IMG/VR virus record: IMGVR_UViG_3300001836_000167
Location: 1 to 21,576 of that record
Length of the DNA stretch: 21,576 nucleotides
Reading direction: 5' to 3' (one strand)
Source of the DNA: a virus
Part shown: in pieces, positions 12,544 through 19,016 of the stretch
How the letters are laid out: each line of letters begins with the position of its first letter
Position numbering within the stretch: the stretch's first letter is position 1
Made by a program: the position numbers and the translations under genes
Notes under the pieces: model-generated
What the model saw: the letters and a program-made list of their open reading frames with translations, nothing else
Told to the model about the DNA's origin: nothing
Database searches by the model: none

Positions 12544-13716
12544 ATGGCTAATCTCAATCAAACCTTCGTTTCAGATGCTTCCCGTCTTCAGGGCCGCGTC
12601 TATAACCTCCTCCGCGCCACTGGCCGCGTTGCCGCCCTCCTCAAGAAGGAGAACTTTCCTGATGGCATCGGCTACAACCCTGTGACCGTCAACACCCTGC
12701 GCTCCAATCCTGTTGGCGGCTCCGGCTGGGTTACGGTTACTCAGGAAGATGGCTCCGGCAATAACTGCCAAGTTGATCCTTCCGTTGTTTCTCCTGCTCT
12801 GAGCACTCAGGCTTACACCATCGAGCAGCAGATGACCAAATCCTCGCCGATCTGCTTGACCGATGCTCGCTTCGGCTACCAGTTCCAAGAGCAGGTGATG
12901 AACATTCGCACGAACTTCGTTGCGACCATCGTCGATACCTGGGAAAACCGCTCGAAATACTGGTTCCAGTATTACGCGGGCCACAAGATCATCAACAACG
13001 CTTCACAGACCGAAGGCACCGGCACTTCGTTCCCGAACGTCGAGGCGACCTATATTGCTTCTCAGGAACAGCTTGATCCCCTTTGGACCCGCATCATGCA
13101 GGACGGTGGCGGTGAAGAGCCTTATGCCTACTCCAATGGCGCGGCTTGTATCCCTGCCATTATGTCCCCTGACGCTCACCGCGCAATCATCAAGGGCAGC
13201 TCGTCTGTCCGCGAAGACTTCCGCTTCGCGCAGATGGGCAAGGGCTACGAAGGCGCTCAGTTGCTCCAGTCCTGGGGCGTTGACAAGCCCTACGGTGGCT
13301 TTATGCACGTCATCGACTACCGCATGCCTCGCTACAACTTCGTGGGTGGCGCATATGTCGAAGTGCCGTATTACACCACGGCTGCTGCCACGGTTGGAAC
13401 TCAGGTGATCCTGAATCCCGACTACGAAGCCGCGAACTTCGAGGTGATCTACCTCTTCCACCCGGAAGCGGTAATCCGCCAGACTCCGAAGCCCCTTGGC
13501 TCCGTTGGTAGCGATACCCGCTTCCTCGCCGCCAATTACAACGGCGACATCATCTGGCGCAACATTCCGAATGAGACGACCAATCTCTTCGAGAATCAAG
13601 GCGTGTGGGCCGCACAGCTTATGGCTGCCTGGAAACCAACAGTTAAACGCAACTATGCTTATGCTCTCATGGTGAGACGCTGTAACGTGATTACTGGCAC
13701 TACCTGCTCCTACTAA
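12544..13716 (+). CDS. Major capsid protein
   Basis: 390 residues. The call rests on position after portal and scaffold, on size and on composition: a balanced, beta-rich, Asn/Gly/Tyr-rich protein (MANLNQTFVSDASRLQGRVY; GIGYNPVTVNTLRSNP; SRVREDF-like SSSVREDFRFAQMGKGYEGA; AAQLMAAWKPTVKRNYAYAL). Distant HK97-like coat proteins of environmental phages look like this, but no short motif proves it. The codons are more C-ending than in the early genes, as in highly expressed genes. No Shine-Dalgarno precedes ATG 12544; the long leader carries two matched hairpins. A strong terminator follows five bases after the stop. Confidence 0.75.
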   Translation: MANLNQTFVSDASRLQGRVYNLLRATGRVAALLKKENFPDGIGYNPVTVNTLRSNPVGGSGWVTVTQEDGSGNNCQVDPSVVSPALSTQAYTIEQQMTKSSPICLTDARFGYQFQEQVMNIRTNFVATIVDTWENRSKYWFQYYAGHKIINNASQTEGTGTSFPNVEATYIASQEQLDPLWTRIMQDGGGEEPYAYSNGAACIPAIMSPDAHRAIIKGSSSVREDFRFAQMGKGYEGAQLLQSWGVDKPYGGFMHVIDYRMPRYNFVGGAYVEVPYYTTAAATVGTQVILNPDYEAANFEVIYLFHPEAVIRQTPKPLGSVGSDTRFLAANYNGDIIWRNIPNETTNLFENQGVWAAQLMAAWKPTVKRNYAYALMVRRCNVITGTTCSY

Positions 13717-13720
13717 GTAG

Positions 13721-13764
13721 GCAGATCATCAGCCCAGAACTTCTGGTTCTGGGCTGCAATCTGC
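13721..13764. terminator. Strong bidirectional terminator
   Basis: CAGCCCAGAAC (13730-13740), loop TTCTG, GTTCTGGGCTG (13746-13756): 11 perfect pairs, with outer arms GCAGAT (13721-13726) and ATCTGC (13759-13764). It sits exactly between the convergent stops of the capsid gene and the HNH gene, so it can serve both. Confidence 0.8.
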
Positions 13765-14361
13765 TTATTCTACACAAGCAAACTCACCGTGGTACTTTTT
13801 AGCTGCATTTTCATAAGCCTTGCCTGCTTCCTCGGGAGTCCGAAAGAAGCCGAGATAGATGCGTTTACCTCTCACGCTGATATTGGAAGTATATCCACCC
13901 GTAACAGGCCCAACACCTCTTGGAAGACCCTTGAGGCGACTTTTTGGCCTGCCACGGTTAGCGCTGCTCTGACTGGCATCGCACAACCTCAGGTTCTCAA
14001 TTCGGTTGTTCCACTTGTCTCGGTCAATGTGGTCAATCCAATATCCATCGGGAATGGGGCCGCGAAACATGGTCCAGACAATTCTTTGCACAAGGTACTT
14101 GGTGCCGTTGATGCAAAGCTGCTTGTAGCACTTTCTCCCATCAGCCTTCAAAACGCCCCTTCCGGCTTCGGGATTGAAAGTCGAAGCCTTCCACGCTTGG
14201 AATTGCCTTGGGTTGGAAAAATCATCAACTGTTCTCGGCTTCCAAGTGAGCAAGCCCGTCTCAGGATTATAGTGCAGCAATTTGTGCAGCAATTCCGCAC
14301 TGGGAATTTCCTTGCTCTTCACTCCCGTTTGAACCACACTAGCGTCAGCAATTTCAGTCAT
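13765..14361 (-). CDS. HNH homing endonuclease with AP2 DNA-binding domain
   Basis: 198 residues on the minus strand. Residues about 80-130 form an HNH_3 nuclease: Y-L-V-Q-R-I-V-W, then DGYWIDHIDRDKWNNRIENL, with catalytic H111 and the N-N/N residues at 118-123. Gln replaces the His usual in the V-H-R strand, which may or may not matter. Residues about 153-196 are an AP2 domain (YTSNISVRGKRIYLGFFRTP, then EEAGKAYENAAKKYHGEFA). Free-standing genes of this kind cut and invade homologous phage genomes. It lies between capsid and downstream head genes in opposite orientation, the usual sign of insertion. The flanking terminator shields the capsid transcript. Confidence 0.9.
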   Translation of the reverse strand: MTEIADASVVQTGVKSKEIPSAELLHKLLHYNPETGLLTWKPRTVDDFSNPRQFQAWKASTFNPEAGRGVLKADGRKCYKQLCINGTKYLVQRIVWTMFRGPIPDGYWIDHIDRDKWNNRIENLRLCDASQSSANRGRPKSRLKGLPRGVGPVTGGYTSNISVRGKRIYLGFFRTPEEAGKAYENAAKKYHGEFACVE

Positions 14362-14475
14362 ATTGTCATTTGGTTGATTGAGGTTGTTAGAGCTGATGAG
14401 GTGTCGGAACCTTGTCAGCTCGCATTATTTTACACAGCGCCGTCTTTTCGTCCAGAAAAACCTCGCTCTCTCAAG

Positions 14476-14503
14476 TTTACGTCAATGGTCATGGCTACAT
14501 AAT
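14476..14503 (+). promoter_or_regulatory. Candidate promoter restarting the late operon
   Basis: TTTACG (14476-14481), 16 bases, CATAAT (14498-14503), with transcription from about 14510. The -35 box is part of AGTTTACG, resembling the AGTTTACG of the 6402 promoter. A 10-base dyad spans it. It may supply transcription lost to the inserted HNH gene and terminator. Confidence 0.4.
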
Positions 14504-14513
14504 CATTGACGTA
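14478..14513. repeat. Perfect inverted repeat over the promoter
   Basis: TACGTCAATG (14478-14487) and CATTGACGTA (14504-14513), 10 perfect pairs with a 16-base centre. It straddles the candidate -10 box, so it suits an operator; as RNA it would be only partly transcribed. Confidence 0.6.
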
Positions 14514-14545
14514 GAGCGCGGAGAGTGTCGTTTCTCTCCGTGCTC
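14514..14545 (+). promoter_or_regulatory. Leader hairpin before the 14571 gene
   Basis: GAGCGCGGAGAG (14514-14525), an eight-base loop, CTCTCCGTGCTC (14534-14545): 12 RNA pairs counting one G-U. It begins right where transcription from the preceding candidate promoter would start, giving a 5'-capping hairpin 25 bases before ATG. Confidence 0.6.
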
Positions 14546-14570
14546 ACAAATCACACGACCATAAATCCCT

Positions 14571-14918
14571 ATGCTCCCTGCCATCGAAGAAATCTCCACT
14601 GAAGAAGTGGTCGCTCCAAAGCCTAAGATGGGCGGCGGAATCAACATTCCAATGCCAAAAGGGTTCAAAATCCCCCAAGGCAAAAAGGACGGCGACACCA
14701 TCGAAGTCATCGCCAAGGTTCGTCCAATGGGAGGCAAGCTGATGGTCGAATCCCTTGATGGCTTTGAGCTTTCCAACGCCGAAGAAGAGGCGACGGAAGA
14801 AACCGAGTCTGAAGATGAAGCCGTTGACAAGGAGGCCGCTAAGGAGCTTGGTCAAGCCGAGGACGAGGACGAACAGTTTGCTTCTGAGCTTTCCTCTGCT
14901 ATCCGTCAAATGAAATGA
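14571..14918 (+). CDS. Small acidic head-associated protein
   Basis: 115 residues. Residues about 18-68 (KPKMGGGINIPMPKGFKIPQ, G-D-T-I-E-V-I-A-K-V, GGKLMVESLDGFELSN) look like a small beta domain. Residues 70-100 are almost all Glu, Asp and Ala. The last helix (EDEQFASELSSAIRQMK) resembles the DDFAAEL tails of the scaffold. That suggests a partner of the same capsid surface: a decoration, assembly or head-completion protein. No family is recognised. It overlaps the next small gene (TGA inside ATGA). Confidence 0.6.
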   Translation: MLPAIEEISTEEVVAPKPKMGGGINIPMPKGFKIPQGKKDGDTIEVIAKVRPMGGKLMVESLDGFELSNAEEEATEETESEDEAVDKEAAKELGQAEDEDEQFASELSSAIRQMK

Positions 14919-15049
14919 ATGCGTATCCCTACTCAAGCTCAACTGCGATTGCCAATGCGCTGACTGCGCTGGGAACTACCGCTATCGCGTCTGACGACAC
15001 TCTCCTGCTTCAACAAGCCGTGGTTCTCGCGGCTAACCTCATCTCCTAA
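14915..15049 (+). CDS. 44-residue paralogue of the fibre N-terminal domain
   Basis: ATG 14915 overlaps the preceding stop as ATGA, and the frame ends at TAA 15047-15049. The product aligns over its length with the first 42 residues of the fibre that starts four bases later. Shared positions include P-Y-x-S-S, I-A-x-A, L-G, I-A-x-D, L-L-L-x-Q-x-V-V and N. Fibre N termini normally attach the fibre to the virion, so this may be an adaptor subunit, an assembly competitor, or the relic of a duplicated fibre gene. Tight coupling and an intact frame argue for a live gene. Confidence 0.6.
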   Translation: MNAYPYSSSTAIANALTALGTTAIASDDTLLLQQAVVLAANLIS

Positions 15050-15053
15050 TCAC

Positions 15054-16760
15054 ATGGCCTCCCCCTACGCATCCTCTGCCAAAATCGCTGCCGCTGAGGC
15101 CAAACTAGGAGGACCGATTGCCCAAGACAGTTCGCTGCTCCTAAAGCAGCTCGTTGTTGCTCTTGGGAACGTCACTGGCGGCGGAGGCGGCGGAGGCTCA
15201 GGCACCGTAACTTCAGTCGCTCAATCCTTCACTGGCGGTCTGATTTCGGTCGCTGGATCACCGATCACCACTTCCGGCACGCTTGCTTTGACCGTGGCTG
15301 GCACTTCTGGCGGCATCCCTTACTTCTCCTCTGCCTCAACTTGGGCCACATCGTCTGCTTTGGCCGCGAATGCCATCATGGTAGGCGGCGGAGCTGGCGC
15401 TGCCCCATCTACCGTCACCACCGGAACTGGCGTTTTGACGGCGCTTGGCGTGGCGGTAGGCAGCGCAGGAGCAGTCGTTGTAAACGGCGGAGTGCTCGGA
15501 ACACCAAGTTCAGGCACGTTGACCAACTGCACAGGGCTTCCGGTATCCAGCGGCATTTCCGGTCTTGGGACTGGCGTCGCTACTGCTCTGGCTATCGCAG
15601 TCGGTTCCGCAGGCGCTCCAGTCCTTTTTAATGGTGCTCTCGGAACACCTTCGAGCGGCACGTTGACGAATTGCACCATTCCTGCATCTGGCCTTTCAAC
15701 CACTGTCCCTGCTTCTAAAGGCGGTACTGGTGTGGCAAATGGCGCATCCTGCACGCTCACCCTGCCGAATGCTGCTACTACCATTTCCACTGGCGGGACG
15801 ATTGCCCTTGGAGGATTCACGCTGACGGTCCCTGCTACGGGAACTGCTGCGCTTTTGGCTACCGCGAATGCGTTCACGGCGGCACAAAGCATCACGGCTG
15901 GCACGAATTCAGCCACTCCTGCGGCAGGTCTGACGGTTCAGAATACTACGGCGGCAACAGCAGGCACTCAAAGCGCCTCGCCTTATACTGTTTGGACAGG
16001 CTACGGTTGGAAAACAACCGCAACCGCTGGCAGTCAAGATTGCAACTATCGAGCTTACGTCCTGCCTGTGCAAGGTTCCGCGAACCCAACAGCCAATTGG
16101 GTTTTGCAGCGCTCCATTAATGGCGAATCCTTTGCTGACGCTATGACGATCAGCGGTGCTTACAACAATGTTGACACAACATTAACACTCAATGGAAGGT
16201 TTGGCACAGCGCTATCGCTGGGGACGAATGGCCAGTACGGAACACTCAGTCTAAACTCGGGCGGTTTCCTCATTTCCAACGGAGGCACCGAAAATTTCTT
16301 TATCAATGGTTCCGGTCCTATTGTCGGTTCAAACCAGTATTACGCATGGACCTCTGCCAGCGGAAACCCACGCGGAACCGCTGATACATGGATTGGCAGA
16401 AAAGCCGCCGCCTCGGTCCAGCTTGGGCAGGATGCCGCTGGCGTCACCAACCAGCTTCTAACCGCAGCAAACCGCATCACTTCCGATGGCGTTGGTGCAA
16501 ACCTCACCATCGCGGCTGGCAATGGTCGTGGCGCTGCTGGCGGCTCACTGATTCTCTCCACCTTCACGACTGCTGGAGCAGGCACCGCTGGCACACAAAC
16601 AGCCCGCATCACGATTGATACCGCAGGGGTCGCCTTGCACTCGAATTGCGACTCCGCCCCTGCCGGAACCCCATCAGGCGGCGGCTACCTTTACGCTGAA
16701 GCTGGGGCGCTCAAATGGAAGGGTTCCAGCGGAACAGTAACAACCATTGCAGCAGCCTAA
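15054..16760 (+). CDS. Tail fibre / appendage protein
   Basis: 568 residues. An N-terminal helical anchor (about 1-42) is followed by a Gly run and GSGTVTSVAQSFTGG, a hallmark start of phage fibre shafts. The shaft is Gly/Ala/Ser/Thr-rich with an internal repeat: ALGVAVGSAGAVVVNGGVLG and ALAIAVGSAGAPVLFNGALG, each continuing with TPSSGTLTNCT (residues 150-160 and 198-208). ASKGGTGVANGAS near 223-235 is a common fibre motif. The C-terminal part (TPSGGGYLYAEAGALKWKGS) is also fibre-like. It probably recognises the host surface. No enzymatic or chaperone domain is seen. Confidence 0.8.
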   Translation: MASPYASSAKIAAAEAKLGGPIAQDSSLLLKQLVVALGNVTGGGGGGGSGTVTSVAQSFTGGLISVAGSPITTSGTLALTVAGTSGGIPYFSSASTWATSSALAANAIMVGGGAGAAPSTVTTGTGVLTALGVAVGSAGAVVVNGGVLGTPSSGTLTNCTGLPVSSGISGLGTGVATALAIAVGSAGAPVLFNGALGTPSSGTLTNCTIPASGLSTTVPASKGGTGVANGASCTLTLPNAATTISTGGTIALGGFTLTVPATGTAALLATANAFTAAQSITAGTNSATPAAGLTVQNTTAATAGTQSASPYTVWTGYGWKTTATAGSQDCNYRAYVLPVQGSANPTANWVLQRSINGESFADAMTISGAYNNVDTTLTLNGRFGTALSLGTNGQYGTLSLNSGGFLISNGGTENFFINGSGPIVGSNQYYAWTSASGNPRGTADTWIGRKAAASVQLGQDAAGVTNQLLTAANRITSDGVGANLTIAAGNGRGAAGGSLILSTFTTAGAGTAGTQTARITIDTAGVALHSNCDSAPAGTPSGGGYLYAEAGALKWKGSSGTVTTIAAA

Positions 16761-16764
16761 TCCT

Positions 16765-17025
16765 ATGACTATTCCAATCATCATTCCAGACGAAAGCCTG
16801 CCAGCTTGGCAGATGGCTCTTGACGCTTACAATCAGGCGGCGGTCAAACCGCTCACTTTAGCTGAATACGTCAACGACATCATTGTTGGCTACCAGACGA
16901 CTGTAAATGTGGCTGCTTATGAGCAGGCCGAGATGCAGAAATTGATCCCACTTGGACAGAAATATCTCGCCGCGCCTCCCTCCGTTCAGGAGCAGGTCGA
17001 TCAGGCATTGCAGCCTTACTCATAA
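16765..17025 (+). CDS. Small protein downstream of the fibre
   Basis: 86 residues from ATG 16765, chosen over the in-frame TTG 16747, which lies inside the fibre gene. The N terminus (MTIPIIIPDESLPAWQMALD) and body (LTLAEYVNDIIVGYQTTVNV; QVDQALQPYS) are typical of a small protein often found after phage fibre genes, of unknown role. No ribosome binding site is evident; it probably uses the fibre transcript. Confidence 0.6.
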   Translation: MTIPIIIPDESLPAWQMALDAYNQAAVKPLTLAEYVNDIIVGYQTTVNVAAYEQAEMQKLIPLGQKYLAAPPSVQEQVDQALQPYS

Positions 17026-17031
17026 TTCGAG

Positions 17032-17072
17032 TTGCCAACCCAAGCAGAGCATTTACGGTAAAGCCGTAAGCT
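17032..17072 (+). promoter_or_regulatory. Promoter/operator with TTACGG dyad
   Basis: TTGCCA (17032-17037), 16 bases, TACGGT (17054-17059). TTACGG (17053-17058) and CCGTAA (17064-17069) form a perfect dyad with a five-base centre; it contains TTTACGGT (17052-17059). The -35 box lies 41 bases before ATG 17073, slightly longer than at other sites. The dyad may show the full operator of which other sites carry one half. Confidence 0.45.
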
Positions 17073-17285
17073 ATGACTACCACTGAAGAAATCACTTGGC
17101 TCAAAAACGAAATCGCCGGACTTGAAACGCCAATTCGGCAGCAAACCCTTCTCCTGAAAGCATACAAAGCTGGCGGAGAGGCCACCAAAGAGGCTTTCGA
17201 GAAAACCACTACGCTCCTTGGCGGTTTGATCGCTGCGAAGGAGAGCCTTGAAGAGGACTTAAAGACCGCCGAATCTCAGTCCTGA
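17073..17285 (+). CDS. Small coiled-coil protein
   Basis: 70 residues, almost all predicted helix with heptad spacing (TTEEITWLKNEIAGLETPIR; FEKTTTLLGGLIAAKESLEE). It is acidic overall, with no membrane segment. No family is recognised. The position before the PAS/lysis cassette and the promoter-like dyad upstream make it a possible first gene of that cassette; 21 bases separate it from the PAS gene. Confidence 0.6.
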   Translation: MTTTEEITWLKNEIAGLETPIRQQTLLLKAYKAGGEATKEAFEKTTTLLGGLIAAKESLEEDLKTAESQS

Positions 17286-17306
17286 CAACCACGCCATGAC
17301 AACCGC

Positions 17307-17834
17307 ATGCAGACATTCGATGAGCTGGATTCAACGTGGCGGAGATGCCTGTTCGACGAGTCGCCTATCGGTATGGTCCTGGTTGCTCCTAATCATCGGT
17401 TTATCCGATCTAACGGCGCGTTCAACAGCATTGTTGGTTACAGCCATTCTGAACTTTACGTCAGAACATGGCAGTCCATCACACATCCCGACGATGTATC
17501 AGGAGATCAGTCCGGCGCGGAAGAACTCAAGCGTGATCAGAAGTCTGACATCTACACCGTCACTAAGCGCTACATCCACAAGCGAGGGCACTCAGTATGG
17601 GTTAATCTCCATGTCAGGGCGGTCTGGTTCAACGATGAATTCCACTCCTACTTCGTCATCGCCATCCCCTGCCCAGAGCAGGCGGAGCACAGAATTACCG
17701 TCACGCCAAAGCAAAGCGTCTTCGACTGGATCAAAGCAAACCCAAGAGACGCAATGCTCATGGGAGGAGCCGCCTCCTTGATCATCGGTCGCGACACCTT
17801 GCTGGAAATCGTCAAAGCACTCCTGAGCAAATGA
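17307..17834 (+). CDS. PAS-domain protein with C-terminal membrane segment
   Basis: 175 residues. Residues about 8-125 form a PAS/PAC fold: ESPIGMVLVAPNHRFIRSNG, A-F-x-S-I-V-G-Y-S-x-x-E-L, ITHPDDVSGD, then the PAC strands YTVTKRYIHKRGHSVWVNLH. PAS domains sense ligands, redox state or light, or mediate dimerisation. No kinase, cyclase or HTH output follows. Instead a linker leads to a hydrophobic segment (149-160, AMLMGGAASLII) and an amphipathic end, so it may sit at the membrane. It overlaps the hydrolase gene as ATGA. A sensing role in lysis timing or in host physiology is inference. Confidence 0.75.
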   Translation: MQTFDELDSTWRRCLFDESPIGMVLVAPNHRFIRSNGAFNSIVGYSHSELYVRTWQSITHPDDVSGDQSGAEELKRDQKSDIYTVTKRYIHKRGHSVWVNLHVRAVWFNDEFHSYFVIAIPCPEQAEHRITVTPKQSVFDWIKANPRDAMLMGGAASLIIGRDTLLEIVKALLSK

Positions 17835-18460
17835 GAACCGTCTTCATCGCAATCAACGGCATTCTAACCAATCCAGGGGATTCCGAAGGCTGGACTGATC
17901 GGTTCGTCACTTGGGTGAACACGCGCCTCCCTGATGGCGTTGTGGCCGAGAAGTTTGAGTACGCCACTGACGCACTGTTTCGCCGCGTAAGGCAGCGTGA
18001 ACGTGCCGACGCCATTGCCAAGAAGGTTGGCTACTACCGCCGTGCCCTCTACCGGGTTGTGCTCGTGGGCCACTCAAACGGCTGTGATTTGATCGCCCGA
18101 GTGATGGAATCTAGCGGACAGGACATCGACGCCTGCCATTTGTTTGCCCCTGCTGCTGAAGATGAGGACTTTGCCCAAGCCATCCGCGAAGGATTGGTTC
18201 ATCGCATTCACATTTACGGCTCCAAGAACGACAAAGCGTTGCGATTCGCGCAGGCTACAAAGCCACTGATTAGCTGGCTTGGACTCGGCTACGGCAGCCT
18301 TGGGCTTCGCGGGAAGGAGTTTGCTGCTCAATTCCAGCACACGGTCAGAGATCACTCCAACGACTGCTACGGGCATTCAACATGGTTCCAACGCGGAGCA
18401 ATTTTCGAGGACACCATGAACATGCTGACAGCCAACGATAAGGCAGACCTCCCGCCATGA
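17831..18460 (+). CDS. Alpha/beta hydrolase
   Basis: 209 residues. It has the nucleophile elbow VVLVGHSNG (Ser82) after a strand, with a plausible Asp134 (HIYGSKND) and His182 (YGHSTWF) completing a catalytic triad in the correct order. The N-terminal strand (TVFIAINGILTNPGDSEGW) supplies the oxyanion region. It is a compact single domain with no signal peptide. The substrate is unknown: a lipase/esterase acting on envelope lipid or a small-molecule ester is possible. It is coupled to the PAS gene upstream and the lipoprotein gene downstream by ATGA overlaps, so the three are made together. Confidence 0.75.
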   Translation: MRTVFIAINGILTNPGDSEGWTDRFVTWVNTRLPDGVVAEKFEYATDALFRRVRQRERADAIAKKVGYYRRALYRVVLVGHSNGCDLIARVMESSGQDIDACHLFAPAAEDEDFAQAIREGLVHRIHIYGSKNDKALRFAQATKPLISWLGLGYGSLGLRGKEFAAQFQHTVRDHSNDCYGHSTWFQRGAIFEDTMNMLTANDKADLPP

Positions 18461-18669
18461 GGCCGTTTCTCCCCATCGCTCTGTTCATTTCCTCGTGCTC
18501 GGCAATCAGCCAGCAGCAGATTGAGGCTGACATCCTCAAAACAGCAGCGGCGGCAGGCGAAGGATTCCTCGTTGGCGGGAAGGCTGGAGCCATCGCTTAC
18601 GGAACGCGGCAGGAAATCAAGAATCTGCATGCGTTGAGCGCAAAGCAGCCAAAGAAGGTGACGCCATGA
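18457..18669 (+). CDS. Small lipoprotein, possible outer-membrane spanin-like protein
   Basis: 70 residues, ATGA start. The N terminus is a short lipoprotein signal (MRPFLPIALFISSCSA) with lipobox I-S-S-C, so Cys14 would be acylated. The mature part has a helix (QQQIEADILKTAAAAGEGFL) and a basic end (SAKQPKKVTP). Small lipoproteins near the endolysin are often outer-membrane spanins, but no inner-membrane partner is recognised, and low proline content is not typical of Rz1. The hydrolase overlap suggests an envelope role. Confidence 0.6.
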   Translation: MRPFLPIALFISSCSAISQQQIEADILKTAAAAGEGFLVGGKAGAIAYGTRQEIKNLHALSAKQPKKVTP

Positions 18670-18917
18670 AGCGAAGATCACTCGTCAAAGGCATTGCAGG
18701 TTTATTTGCAGCGCCAGCCATTCCAATTAGCCAAACTCAATTAGTTGACGGCATCAATCCTGCCTATCTTACGGCGGCGTATGAGGATGTTGCGATATTC
18801 GATCAGGCCGCTTGGGATCGCATTCATTCCGCCATGTTTACTGCACTTGCTAGGCAACCACTATTTAACTATGAAAATGGCAAATACATAAACCTTCCAA
18901 GAAAATACTCAACATGA
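18666..18917 (+). CDS. Small protein with twin-arginine type signal
   Basis: 83 residues, ATGA start. MKRRSLVKGIAGLFAAPAIP matches the Tat pattern: R-R-S-L-V-K followed by a weakly hydrophobic stretch and a possible cleavage after A-P-A. Small phage proteins with this leader occur near tail and lysis genes and have no known function. The mature part has no cofactor motif (DQAAWDRIHSAMFTALARQP). The gene overlaps the next, a membrane peptide, as ATGA. Confidence 0.6.
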   Translation: MKRRSLVKGIAGLFAAPAIPISQTQLVDGINPAYLTAAYEDVAIFDQAAWDRIHSAMFTALARQPLFNYENGKYINLPRKYST

Positions 18918-19003
18918 GCGCATTTATCCTAACACCTCTAGTGATTACCTCCATGTTCTTGATCGTATTTGGAGTATTCTACATCCTGAGGAACATGAAT
19001 TGA
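18914..19003 (+). CDS. 29-residue single-pass membrane peptide
   Basis: ATG 18914 overlaps the previous stop as ATGA; TGA is at 19001-19003. The product is almost one transmembrane helix (residues 3-25, AFILTPLVITSMFLIVFGVF) with a short basic end (YILRNMN). Position directly before the endolysin and size fit a very small holin or an accessory lysis peptide, but its shortness makes this uncertain. Confidence 0.5.
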   Translation: MSAFILTPLVITSMFLIVFGVFYILRNMN

Positions 19004-19016
19004 CATCCTCCCCGGC

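Noticed and set aside
13789-14502. Plus-strand frame of 237 residues opposite the HNH gene
   Set aside because: The minus-strand HNH and AP2 motifs are unmistakable; this is a shadow frame.
15320-15916. Minus-strand frame of 198 residues opposite the fibre
   Set aside because: Pro/Val/Ala-rich shadow of a Gly/Thr-rich repeat-bearing gene.
17450-17470. GAACTTTACG resembling the promoter box
   Set aside because: It lies inside the PAS coding sequence, with no start codon at the expected distance.
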